Assembly (NCBI GenBank): GCA_902518475.1
Contig: CABYGI010000005.1
Location: 1-64,000 of the forward strand
Direction: 5' to 3'
Length of the DNA: 64,000 nt
From: an uncultured Prochlorococcus sp.
Lineage (GTDB): Bacteria; Cyanobacteriota; Cyanobacteriia; PCC-6307; Cyanobiaceae
The position numbers were made by a program, and so were the translations under genes. Below, one piece after another: positions 8,838 through 17,771 of this stretch (its first letter is position 1; every line of letters starts with the position of its first letter). Under the pieces are notes generated by a model. That model was not told the origin of the DNA, made no database searches, and was given only the letters and a program-made list of their open reading frames with translations.

Positions 8838-8995
8838 ATGACCAACTTGCAATTGAGCTGCTTCTTATAATTATAACTTTAGTTAATTTTGGAACGATCC
8901 TTACCGCTAAAATTTATTCACAATCAGTAAAAGAAATTCAACGTAAGAAATTATTTTGTAGTGCATCTATAAGTAATCAATATTGTGTTTTTTAA
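8838..8995 (+). pseudogene. possible frameshifted small membrane ORF
   Basis: AAGGAGGG then ATG ACC; the hydrophobic frame QLAIELLLIIITLVNFGTILTAKIYSQSVKEIQRKKLFC... is offset by -1. Confidence 0.3.
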
Positions 8996-9391
8996 TAAAT
9001 TAATTCCAAACTAATAACTCTCAAAATAGAGATCTAAAATTAAAAGTTAAGGGCTACCAAAACTAAAAATAAGGAGTATAAGGCACTTCTGTTTTTAATA
9101 AATCTCCGTAGTAACTTTCAGCTGACTTTAATAGGATCCAATAAATAAAATTCAGAAATGATTTTTCCATAGGAACAACTATACCTATACTAATTCAAAT
9201 CAGAATCTCAAATAAAAACATCGTAGAAAATACTTAACTGAAGAGATTTAGATTTTCTAAGTTAATTTGTGATCGTTAGGTTTGTATGAAATGCTACTAA
9301 AGCTTGTTTTATCAATCGATTTGGTAATATTGCTTATTGATCCCTTTAATTTCTGAAGATATATTAAATAAACTATAAAAGTAAAAAATTT

Positions 9392-9508
9392 ATGAGTACT
9401 CAAAAAAACCAAAGCCATAAAAGACAAGAGCAAAATAATACAGAATGGTTAGATGAATTAATCAATAAGATTGAAAGCATGAAAAATAAAATATCAAATA
9501 CTTATTAA
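9392..9508 (+). CDS. 38-aa small protein, paralogue of 8486-8593
   Basis: MSTQKNQSHKRQEQNNTEWLDELINKIESMKNKISNTY*. Confidence 0.45.
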   Translation: MSTQKNQSHKRQEQNNTEWLDELINKIESMKNKISNTY

Positions 9509-9530
9509 TCATTCTTCTATATTTGTTATC

Positions 9531-9565
9531 AAGTCAGCTTGTAGTTTTCTAGGCTGACTTTTTTG
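9531..9565 (+). terminator. hairpin AAGTCAGC...GCTGACTT followed by T-run
   Basis: 8-bp perfect stem; related hairpin at 21293-21324. Confidence 0.6.
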
Positions 9566-10415
9566 ATAATTTGATAATTTTCCATGCTTCTGATGCAGTG
9601 TCTGCATATTGGAAAAGATTTAAATGTTCATCTTCAATTAATCCAAGATCAGCTAAATATTCAAAGTTAATTATCTTATTCCAATACTCTCTACCAAAAA
9701 GTATGATTGGGATTTTAGTTTTCATTCCTGTTTGACAAAGTGTCAATAGTTCAAATAATTCATCTAGTGTTCCAAAACCTCCAGGAAAAAATACGGCAGC
9801 TACTGATCGCATAACAAAATGGATCTTTCTTAATGCAAAATAATTAAACTTAAAGCAAAGACCAGGAGTTATAAAAGCATTTGGTATTTGTTCATTAGGG
9901 AGACTGATATTTAACCCTATAGACTTACAATTTGCTTCAAATGCACCTTTATTAGCGGCTTCCATAATTCCTGGCCCCCCACCTGTGACAATCACATGAG
10001 AATTACAGTTTTTATTTTGATTATTAATTGAAGCAAGTTTAGAAAACTCCCTTGCAGATTGATAGTAATTACTCATTAGAAGCAAATTTTCTAATCTATT
10101 TAAATTTCGTTTTAGAAGTATTGATTTATGATTTTTTTTAATTAATTCTTTTATATTTTCAATTCTCTTTTTTGTATTTGATTCTTCTGCAATGCTTGCG
10201 CCTCCAAAAATAATTATGGTTGAAAGAATTTTATTTTCTTCAAGGATTAAATCTGGTTTAGTAATTTCAAGAAGCATTCTAACTCCACGCATTTCATTTC
10301 GGCTTAGTAAGCCAATATCTTCGTGAGCCAATTTATAAGTATCAGAATTAATAATTAAATTCAGGTTTTTTAAATTATTAATTTTGGGTGGGATATGTTT
10401 TTTCATTTCAAACAA
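9549..10415 (-). CDS. LOG-family protein (cytokinin riboside 5'-monophosphate phosphoribohydrolase-like)
   Basis: GGPGIMEAANKGAFEA and PGGFGTLDELFE motifs. Confidence 0.85.
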   Translation of the reverse strand: MFEMKKHIPPKINNLKNLNLIINSDTYKLAHEDIGLLSRNEMRGVRMLLEITKPDLILEENKILSTIIIFGGASIAEESNTKKRIENIKELIKKNHKSILLKRNLNRLENLLLMSNYYQSAREFSKLASINNQNKNCNSHVIVTGGGPGIMEAANKGAFEANCKSIGLNISLPNEQIPNAFITPGLCFKFNYFALRKIHFVMRSVAAVFFPGGFGTLDELFELLTLCQTGMKTKIPIILFGREYWNKIINFEYLADLGLIEDEHLNLFQYADTASEAWKIIKLSKKSA

Positions 10416-10926
10416 GAGTTTTAACTTTTCTTTCTAGAGGATTAAAATAGACTCTTTTGATTTTGTTATGTTCGTAAATCCAAAAAACAGGCGGACTTTT
10501 TCTGGCTTTAATTAAATTAGTTTTGTCTAATATTTGAGGGATAAATTCTTTAGCAGGATCAAAAAATTTATCTCTTTTGGGTTGGTTTAAAACAATACTA
10601 CCTTCTTTCCCTGAGATAGATCTGTGATAAGTTCCTGTAGGAATTTCTAATGCTCCCATAGATCTATTTAAATAAATCACATGATGAGGTTCATCCCAGG
10701 AAGGATTTATTAAAACAAATGTCCTTTCTCCTGTGATAACTAAATTGTGGTCAATTTGATGATTGTGAACGTAATATTGCTCATTTTTTAAATCATCTGG
10801 AGGAGATATAGCTTCCCCAGAATGGATTACAACATCAGAACCATTAGAACTATCTATGCCTGCATCAAAGAATGTTACTTTTGGAGTCTCTCTAAAAATA
10901 TTTATTGGGAAGAATTTTAATTCCAT
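10408..10926 (-). CDS. cupin-like hypothetical, overlapping the LOG-family gene
   Basis: ORF track; 8-nt overlap with the downstream gene suggests coupling. Confidence 0.5.
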   Translation of the reverse strand: MELKFFPINIFRETPKVTFFDAGIDSSNGSDVVIHSGEAISPPDDLKNEQYYVHNHQIDHNLVITGERTFVLINPSWDEPHHVIYLNRSMGALEIPTGTYHRSISGKEGSIVLNQPKRDKFFDPAKEFIPQILDKTNLIKARKSPPVFWIYEHNKIKRVYFNPLERKVKTLV

Positions 10927-11029
10927 AGTGCTAACTCCCTTTTAGAAAATTTATAAATACAAATAAAAATTTATTTACTTTTAAAAAACAGCTATTTTTT
11001 GATTTCTAATTGCAACAAACCAAGCAATC

Positions 11030-11152
11030 TTATTGATTGGGATAATCTATACATTCTTTGTTAAAAGTTTTTTCTAAGAAATCTACTTTCTTAACATAAT
11101 CAAGATCTTTTAATTCTTTTTTTGGAACCGTGAACTGAGTTTGTAGTTTCAT
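11030..11152 (-). CDS. 40-aa protein with a truncated CP12-hook-like end
   Basis: MKLQTQFTVPKKELKDLDYVKKVDFLEKTFNKECIDYPNQ*. Confidence 0.4.
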   Translation of the reverse strand: MKLQTQFTVPKKELKDLDYVKKVDFLEKTFNKECIDYPNQ

Positions 11153-11167
11153 TTTCTATTCTCCTAA

Positions 11168-11269
11168 TTAATACTGTTTTTTGAATCCATTCCAAGTTTG
11201 AGAAAACCTTAATCCCAGATAAGAAATTAAAATTGTCCAAAATAAAATTTCTATACCTAAATTAGTCAT
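11168..11269 (-). CDS. 33-aa single-TM protein
   Basis: MTNLGIEILFWTILISYLGLRFSQTWNGFKKQY*. Confidence 0.4.
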   Translation of the reverse strand: MTNLGIEILFWTILISYLGLRFSQTWNGFKKQY

Positions 11270-11354
11270 TTGCTTGGCCTCCTTTCTGTCTGATTATTCT
11301 TTAGTACAGGTATTATGTAAAAATCAAGCGTAAGAATACCTAAAAGTTAAAGTT

Positions 11355-11507
11355 TTAATCACAAAAAATCTTGCAATGGTTGTTACTCGGATGTTCTGCA
11401 CATTCGTTATTCCAGTAAGCTTCAATTTCTTTGAGCTTATTATTAAATGAAAGGTTTTTTTTATCCAAATTAATTTCTTGGATAGTAAATGTGTCATTTA
11501 GTGCCAT
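11355..11507 (-). CDS. 50-aa protein with CP12-like C-terminal motif
   Basis: ...YWNNECAEHPSNNHCKIFCD*; C-x3-P-x4-C-x4-D spacing as in the CP12 C-terminal hook. Confidence 0.45.
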   Translation of the reverse strand: MALNDTFTIQEINLDKKNLSFNNKLKEIEAYWNNECAEHPSNNHCKIFCD

Positions 11508-11766
11508 TAGACTTACCTCTTGAATTCAACTATGTTTTAGTTCATTTGAATAGTAAATTTCAAGTTTTATGTGTGCGGTTAGAGGAACAAAATTGTACGG
11601 ATTAAGGATCAAAAAAAAATCTCAAATTATGAATAATTGCAAGGAAAATATCCTCAAAAAATTTATTCCACCTTATTAATTTTGTGTAAATTTTGCTAGA
11701 AATTATATTCTCTTAATACCTTCTTAGTTCTGTCATTATCTATAATTCATCTAATCTAACTGCATA

Positions 11767-11868
11767 TTATCTTAAAATCTCAGCCATCTTCTGAGGTGGA
11801 ATTTCTTGTTGATATTCTCTACATAAATCAAAAAATTTATTTAAGAAATCTTTCATTGAAAAGGACAT
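11767..11868 (-). CDS. 33-aa hypothetical, last gene of micro-operon
   Basis: MSFSMKDFLNKFFDLCREYQQEIPPQKMAEILR*. Confidence 0.4.
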   Translation of the reverse strand: MSFSMKDFLNKFFDLCREYQQEIPPQKMAEILR

Positions 11869-11873
11869 AAAAA

Positions 11874-11969
11874 TTAGCGTTTCATTTTAAAAGTAAAGTA
11901 TGCAAATCCACCAAGCAATAAAAGACTCACAACCCCATAAGTAATCGCTATTCCGTACATGTAGGTCAT
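11874..11969 (-). CDS. 31-aa single-TM protein
   Basis: MTYMYGIAITYGVVSLLLLGGFAYFTFKMKR*; start overlaps the upstream stop (ATGA). Confidence 0.45.
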   Translation of the reverse strand: MTYMYGIAITYGVVSLLLLGGFAYFTFKMKR

Positions 11970-12106
11970 TTATTTATAAAGACATAAGCAGAATATAAAT
12001 AAACTAAGAAAACTCCAATAGCAATAGAACTTCCATAAATAAGAAAGTTCCAAAATCTATATAATTTAGGTTTTTTAAATTCTTTTTCTTCTTCTTTAGT
12101 AATCAT
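11966..12106 (-). CDS. 46-aa single-TM protein
   Basis: MITKEEEKEFKKPKLYRFWNFLIYGSSIAIGVFLVYLYSAYVFINK*; ATGA overlaps at both ends. Confidence 0.5.
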   Translation of the reverse strand: MITKEEEKEFKKPKLYRFWNFLIYGSSIAIGVFLVYLYSAYVFINK

Positions 12107-12219
12107 TTATTTTCTTTTTCTTCTCTTGCAGCATTACCTTTTGCTCTTAATACTAAAGTTATCGTAAGGACAGCGCTTAATATCACAGCATCAATTAATA
12201 GGTGCGGGGCAATATTCAT
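12103..12219 (-). CDS. 38-aa single-TM protein, first gene of micro-operon
   Basis: MNIAPHLLIDAVILSAVLTITLVLRAKGNAAREEKENK*. Confidence 0.45.
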   Translation of the reverse strand: MNIAPHLLIDAVILSAVLTITLVLRAKGNAAREEKENK

Positions 12220-12284
12220 GAGCAGAAAAGAGAAATAAGAAGAGTCATTATCTTTTCATAAATAAATCTATTAAACATTAAAAA

Positions 12285-12324
12285 AGAGGGGTTTATCCCT
12301 CTAAGTGTAGATCGACTGTCAATC
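12285..12324 (-). terminator. terminator-like hairpin plus GATTGACAGTCGATC module (copy 2)
   Basis: Minus strand GATTGACAGTCGATCTACACTTAGAGGGATAAACCCCTCTTTTTT. Confidence 0.55.
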
Positions 12325-12373
12325 ACTGTCTATTTTAGCTTTTTATCTTCTCTTAAAAAAAATAGTATTTTAT

Positions 12374-12529
12374 TTAGCCAGAGCAAGAGAAGGCACCTGC
12401 AAGAATATTTTTAAAAATTGGGGCTTGACCCAAGGCATACAAGAAGAAAGTTGATGATGCGAGAGTAATAGCTATTTTAGAGGTCCTTTTAACCTTCAAA
12501 TTTGAGACTTTTGCAAATGCAGAGTTCAT
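12374..12529 (-). CDS. 51-aa hypothetical with hydrophobic segment
   Basis: MNSAFAKVSNLKVKRTSKIAITLASSTFFLYALGQAPIFKNILAGAFSCSG*. Confidence 0.4.
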   Translation of the reverse strand: MNSAFAKVSNLKVKRTSKIAITLASSTFFLYALGQAPIFKNILAGAFSCSG

Positions 12530-12605
12530 TTGTTTCTTAATTTGTTGTACTCATAATACCTGCAAAAATTAAATATTCAGCATCAATATTTACCAAATAA
12601 TAATT

Positions 12606-12821
12606 TCATTGCTCCTTTTTCTCAGCTTGCATTTTTACTAGTTCAAATTCTTTTTTAGAAACTATTCTGATTTTGTATTCTGGATATCTTGTCTTCCACC
12701 ATTTATTAATAGAAATAGCTAAGCCTTCTAAATTTTGGGTACAAATATTGACCCACAAAATCTTAGTTTCAACTTCTTTGTAGAATTCCCAACTTGTAGG
12801 TGAAGCCATAAAAAATCGCAA
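12606..12821 (-). CDS. hypothetical protein (start may be the internal MASPTS)
   Basis: ORF track, 71 aa. Confidence 0.45.
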   Translation of the reverse strand: MRFFMASPTSWEFYKEVETKILWVNICTQNLEGLAISINKWWKTRYPEYKIRIVSKKEFELVKMQAEKKEQ

Positions 12822-13155
12822 ATGAAAAAATTTAAAATTTTTAAAAAAATTCTATAAATTTAAGTATATGGTCCATGAGCTAAAACTTTTGTTTTTTTTA
12901 ATAAGAGGATTTAGTTGAAGATATAGGGTTTTCTTTAATTCGTAATAAAAAACTTTAAACAAAAGATTTGCAGCACTTTCGCCTTCTAGGAAAGTATTAC
13001 TTTTATTTTAGAACGAGTTTCAATTAAAAAAATCCTCCGCAAAGAAGGGGCTAAAAATTGACCCCTCTTGGTGAAACTCTTCCAAAGAAACACCATTAAG
13101 ATCTTACTCTGAAAGTTGCAAAGTTAAACAAATAAACAAAATCAAGATTAATAAT

Positions 13156-13365
13156 CTAGGCGGTCTTTTTAAAAGGGTTCATATTTCTTAAAAAGTTATT
13201 ACTTTTGCGAGCACTCATTTTTCTGTATCTTTGATTTATATCTAGGATATATTTCCTGGCTTTCTTATCACTTTCAATTTTATTTTTTTGAAGACGTGAA
13301 GCCCTTAAATCTTCTATTGACATGAGGCCATCCTCTTCATTGAAATTTAAATGATCAAATTGCAT
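13156..13365 (-). CDS. hypothetical basic protein
   Basis: ORF track, 69 aa. Confidence 0.5.
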   Translation of the reverse strand: MQFDHLNFNEEDGLMSIEDLRASRLQKNKIESDKKARKYILDINQRYRKMSARKSNNFLRNMNPFKKTA

Positions 13366-14055
13366 CAGTTTAAGAAATTAAGTTTCTTCTTTAAGTGCAA
13401 GATTAACAACCTTATCTTTATTTGCAATAGAGATAATTAACTAACTTAACTCAAATTAGTTATTCAATGTTCAGAAAGCTATGAATTTAGGTATTGAAAA
13501 CTTTCTAAAAACAAGAAAAACTTTTTATTGAATTAGATGGAACTTTTACAGACACAAATGATTCTCCATAATGAGATTCTGCTGATCTTATTAGTAACAA
13601 GTAAAAGAAATTTACTAAAGCTTTCTCCACGAGGATTTAGTAACTAATTTAAATAAACCCATCATTTTTGTAAAAGTAATATACAAAATAAATTTATTAA
13701 GCAATCAAGATATTTTCCTCATTAAGCATGGTTGAATATTAATTATGAAAAATTTGCACTCTCAGGCTTTAGGCAGCGGATTAAATCCTTGTGAAGTATT
13801 TGACTTTAGCCCGCTCTATTTTTTTAGCAAAAGAAAAATAGAACTTAAAGGTAACTGAATCACCTGTTAATGTATTTGATTCTGAATCAACCTTTATTTG
13901 CTAATTGATCAAGAATATCTGCGTATATGTTGGCGTCGTATATTGTATAACAATGCTACAAAACTTATGTTATATCAAAGGTTTCAGTATTTTTGCTCAT
14001 TGATATATTTATCCCAAAAATAATATTATTATTGATGCCTAAAGAAGGTTAAATT

Positions 14056-14151
14056 TTGAAAAAAATAATTAAATTTTTTAAACTACTTAAGAGAAGAATT
14101 GACATTCTCAATGCAGAGGCTGAATTAAATTTTATATTGGAGAATAAATAA
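14056..14151 (+). CDS. 31-aa protein, TTG start
   Basis: MKKIIKFFKLLKRRIDILNAEAELNFILENK*; TAATG overlap with the next ORF. Confidence 0.35.
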   Translation: MKKIIKFFKLLKRRIDILNAEAELNFILENK

Positions 14152-14297
14152 TGGGATTATCACATTGCCCAATTTGCGTAGTTCTAGCATTTATTTCAGT
14201 CTTTGTGGGAGTTTCTCGTAGTTATATGTTCTTTATTCTTTTTAAGGAGTTTGCGGGAGCAGAATCTAATTTTAAGTTGAAGTTTAGTTTTTACTAA
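14151..14297 (+). CDS. 48-aa single-TM protein with CPIC motif
   Basis: MGLSHCPICVVLAFISVFVGVSRSYMFFILFKEFAGAESNFKLKFSFY*. Confidence 0.45.
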   Translation: MGLSHCPICVVLAFISVFVGVSRSYMFFILFKEFAGAESNFKLKFSFY

Positions 14298-14442
14298 TAG
14301 TTGACATCTAAGTATAAATACTTTATAAATAAATTGTAGTTAATACTACAAAATCGTCCGATCTACCATCTGATAGACCGCATTCCGACTCAAGCCATAG
14401 GACGGGGACTTGAGCAATTTCAGGAGCTGTATCGTGGTAAAC

Positions 14443-14535
14443 ATGTATTTCAATGGAAAGTCATTCGTATATTGTAGAAAACAAGAAGAAAAGGTCATAA
14501 AGCTTACTTATAGAGGATCTATTTATATGAAATAA
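14443..14535 (+). CDS. 30-aa DUF4278-like peptide
   Basis: MYFNGKSFVYCRKQEEKVIKLTYRGSIYMK*; SD CAGGAGCTG; LTYRGxxY signature. Confidence 0.4.
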   Translation: MYFNGKSFVYCRKQEEKVIKLTYRGSIYMK

Positions 14536-15007
14536 GATTTCTAATTTTTTTAAAGTTTTAACATTTATTGAAGTTTTTGAACTCAGTATTTATTAATACT
14601 TTATAAGAAAAACTTATTGTGAACATATTTTTTACCTATTTAAAAATTCATATATTCGTATATTTAGTAACTAGAAATTAATTTTAAAATAACTAATTTG
14701 TAATCAGATTTTTTAAAGTTTATGCAACCTATTTCTGAAGAACTTTACAAAAAAATAGTTGAGAGTTCTAAAAAATGAGTAAGTTACTAATTGCTTTATT
14801 AGCTTTAGATGTTGGTATTAGTTTGTCTAAAGTTTTTATTTTTACCTGAAAATCAAATTACTTAGTTAAATAACCAATTGTTTTCTAAAAAAAGAAATAG
14901 TTACTAGGTTCTCTTTATAGGATGTATTTATTTTATAAAATAAAAAATTAAACCAATAAAAGAGCTGCCTATAAGTAGAAGCACCATTAAAAGAGCTGTT
15001 AAATTTG

Positions 15008-15394
15008 CTAATCCCATAAAGATAAATCCGAATTTCCTGTAGATCTTTGCATCCAGTGAATTTTCCAAACATTATTTACTTTTTTAAAAATTGACGTAAC
15101 TGTTGGTAAGTCATCATTAGGTGTCCCTTTATAAGAAAATTTTGAACCTAGTGTAAAAATGCACATTACTATGTTGTCGCTTAAAAATTCGAATCTATGA
15201 ATTTTGGTTATTTCTGCCTTTTCTTGAACTATATCACCAGTAATCATTTGTTCGAAACCTTTTGCATCTATAGGATTACCACTAGGTCTTATGAATAGAA
15301 AATCTTGAGTTGCGTTGCCGACAAAAAATGAGGCCATTTTTTTTGGATTAGCAAACTCATTTAATAATGAAATTATTGTTTCTTTATCATTCAT
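15008..15394 (-). CDS. SnoaL/NTF2-like protein (possibly DUF3804)
   Basis: ORF track; SFFVGNATQDFLFIRPSGNPIDAKGFEQMITGD...WKIHWMQRS. Confidence 0.55.
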   Translation of the reverse strand: MNDKETIISLLNEFANPKKMASFFVGNATQDFLFIRPSGNPIDAKGFEQMITGDIVQEKAEITKIHRFEFLSDNIVMCIFTLGSKFSYKGTPNDDLPTVTSIFKKVNNVWKIHWMQRSTGNSDLSLWD

Positions 15395-15681
15395 AAAACA
15401 AAGGACGTAACCCTTATAGTTTAGATCTATTGTTTAAAATGTACAAATCGGAGTGGGATAATTCTGAAAAAAATTCGTTAGAATATTTAAAAATATTAGA
15501 TTGTTAATCTAAATCATGATTAATTCATTATACAAATTATTGCCCGTTGGCAAAAAACTCAAAAAATATTTACCTTTTTTTATTGGATTTAAATTACTAA
15601 CATTTACTGGTTTTCTTACTTATTTAATGAATCGCTAATTGACATAACATTAACAATAAAGTTTAACTAAATTAAATTCTA

Positions 15682-15885
15682 GTGAATAAAGAAGAACGAA
15701 CTAAAAGATTTAAGTCTATGTCAAGTATGCAAAGACAAGAATTGATATTAAAGAAAATGAAAGAGAGAGGTATAGAGGTGGGAAGTGGAATTCCTAATAA
15801 AAAATACGATAGCAAAGAGATTTATGAATTAATTCATATTGCGAATTGCTTTCCAGAATTAAGAAAGGGAAAAAAAAATATTTAG
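15682..15885 (+). CDS. hypothetical protein, GTG start
   Basis: ORF track, 67 aa. Confidence 0.45.
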   Translation: MNKEERTKRFKSMSSMQRQELILKKMKERGIEVGSGIPNKKYDSKEIYELIHIANCFPELRKGKKNI

Positions 15886-15904
15886 GTTTCTTTAATTAAG
15901 TTTT

Positions 15905-16285
15905 TTATTTTGGTTCCCTTATTGCAGAAATAATTAATCCACCTATCAATGCGAGATTCATAAATACTGCTCTTTGATGGAAAGGAAATACATGAAAAAT
16001 TATTGTTGTTGGAATAAGAAATAGTAATAAAAAGACTGAACCGATTTTTTGCTTTTCACCAAATATAAAAAATCCAGAACCCAAGATAAGACATATAATG
16101 GCTCCCACTAGAAGAATAGATGAAATTGGTTCGGGAATACCTTTTGAAGAAATATATTCAACTGTTTTTTCAAAATCATTTATTTTCCCTGGAATGGCTG
16201 AGATAAATATTGCTGAAATTGATATTCTTGAAAAAAAATCTAAAGAAGATTTAATACTTTTATTTTTCAAAAAAGAATTTTTCAT
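15905..16285 (-). CDS. DoxX-family membrane protein
   Basis: RISISAIFISAIPGKINDFEKTVEYISSKGIPEP; four TM segments. Confidence 0.7.
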   Translation of the reverse strand: MKNSFLKNKSIKSSLDFFSRISISAIFISAIPGKINDFEKTVEYISSKGIPEPISSILLVGAIICLILGSGFFIFGEKQKIGSVFLLLFLIPTTIIFHVFPFHQRAVFMNLALIGGLIISAIREPK

Positions 16286-16421
16286 AATTTTATTATAAGA
16301 AAAAAAATTTTTTGCGTTTATAAATACTTAATTTGTTCGAAATACTTTTAAATTTTTCTCAAAGAGGTTAAGCTCAATTAATAAAAAATTTTTTTAATTA
16401 ATGTAAACCTTTTCAAATTAA

Positions 16422-16577
16422 TTATTTTGATTTTCTAGTGCCGCCATAGGAATAATTTTTATGTTTAGAAATTAGATCCCAACATTTTTTACAACAAAAA
16501 ATCCAGTCTTTGTGAATTATTGATTTAACTCTGTAATGTGTTTTATCTGGATTATGACATAAATCACATTTTTTCAT
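16422..16577 (-). CDS. 51-aa two-CXXC zinc-ribbon-like protein
   Basis: MKKCDLCHNPDKTHYRVKSIIHKDWIFCCKKCWDLISKHKNYSYGGTRKSK*. Confidence 0.55.
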   Translation of the reverse strand: MKKCDLCHNPDKTHYRVKSIIHKDWIFCCKKCWDLISKHKNYSYGGTRKSK

Positions 16578-16667
16578 TCATAATTAATTTTGATAAATAG
16601 ATTCTAGATAGATTATAGTTAATTTAAAAGGTTCACGATTAAATTTTTTTCGTGTAATGCTTTAAAA

Positions 16668-16711
16668 GCACTCCAAACTTTCTGAAGCAAAGCAGTGGTT
16701 TTGTTGAGTGC
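16668..16711. ncRNA. candidate structured RNA / long hairpin
   Basis: GCACTC-CAAAC-CTG...CAG-GTTTTG-GAGTGC nested inverted repeats in a non-coding gap. Confidence 0.25.
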
Positions 16712-16888
16712 AAATATTTTTAATTTTTATGTTTATAATTTTAATTTAAATTATTTTTTTAAAATTTTTCGACTAACCTTTTAGGATTTATATCCAAAAT
16801 AACATTATACATATAGATTAGAATTTTCAAAAGAAACTCACGAAACTTATTTATATATTTTTATTATGTTTTTATTGGATTTAGAACT

Positions 16889-17032
16889 ATGAACATTTAT
16901 CTTTTTTGGATATTATTTTTAGGATTATGGGCAATTGTTCCCCTAATGATTATTAAAGGAAGAGTAGACGAAGCTCCTAAGATTCAGACATCTCCAAAAG
17001 TTAAATCAAAGAAAAAAGGTTGGTTCAATTAA
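16889..17032 (+). CDS. 47-aa single-TM protein
   Basis: MNIYLFWILFLGLWAIVPLMIIKGRVDEAPKIQTSPKVKSKKKGWFN*. Confidence 0.45.
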   Translation: MNIYLFWILFLGLWAIVPLMIIKGRVDEAPKIQTSPKVKSKKKGWFN

Positions 17033-17117
17033 AAGAATTTTTGGCTTATTATAAATTATCTGCAGAATAATCATTGATAATTTAAATTAAATTCTAAGAA
17101 AACTTAACTTATTAAAA

Positions 17118-17702
17118 GTGAAAAAATTAGAAAAAAATTTTCTATATTTAGTTGTACTAGGAGGTAGAGCAAAGAAAGCTAATATTGAATTACATGATGT
17201 TAGATGGGTTGTTGGTTCTAAAATTGAGGATACCTATGATACCTTAAGAAGGGATTGGTTTGGATCTCTACAAGGTTTGCATATTGATAGCTATAAAAAA
17301 ATAAAATTTATAGATGGTTATAAGATTAATTTAAAAAGTATAGAAAAGGATAAAATGGAAAAAAAGCAAATAGTAAAAAAATATAAGGCCAAGAATTATT
17401 TATGGTTTGTCAACATTGGAGGCTATAGTCCAACTTCTTTGCAGGAAAAACATGAGTTTGGATTAGTTGCAGCTTCAAATAAATTAGAGGCAAAAAATAT
17501 AGCTAAATCTAAATGGCTTATTGGGTGTGAAAAAAAACATAAAGACGATATTGCTTCTTTAGAAAGGTTAATTAGTTGCGATGATTGTGAACTAATAAAA
17601 AAGATAGGTAATTGGGAAATAGAATTAACTCCAGATAATAAATTTATTGAAGAAAACGACTATCCTGATTGGTATGGTTATCAAAAAATAGATGGTAAAT
17701 AA
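17118..17702 (+). CDS. DUF1543 protein
   Basis: Two tandem related halves: LYLVVLGGRAKKANIELHDVRWVVG and WFVNIGGYSPTSLQEKHEFGLVAA. Confidence 0.65.
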   Translation: MKKLEKNFLYLVVLGGRAKKANIELHDVRWVVGSKIEDTYDTLRRDWFGSLQGLHIDSYKKIKFIDGYKINLKSIEKDKMEKKQIVKKYKAKNYLWFVNIGGYSPTSLQEKHEFGLVAASNKLEAKNIAKSKWLIGCEKKHKDDIASLERLISCDDCELIKKIGNWEIELTPDNKFIEENDYPDWYGYQKIDGK

Positions 17703-17771
17703 AGATCTAAGATTCTTTTTTTGTTAAAAACTTTGTTTAAAAAATATAATATTGTTTATTTTTTTTAAATA

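Noticed and set aside
14866-15072. 68-aa ORF overlapping the SnoaL-like gene
   Set aside because: Low-complexity alternate frame with no support
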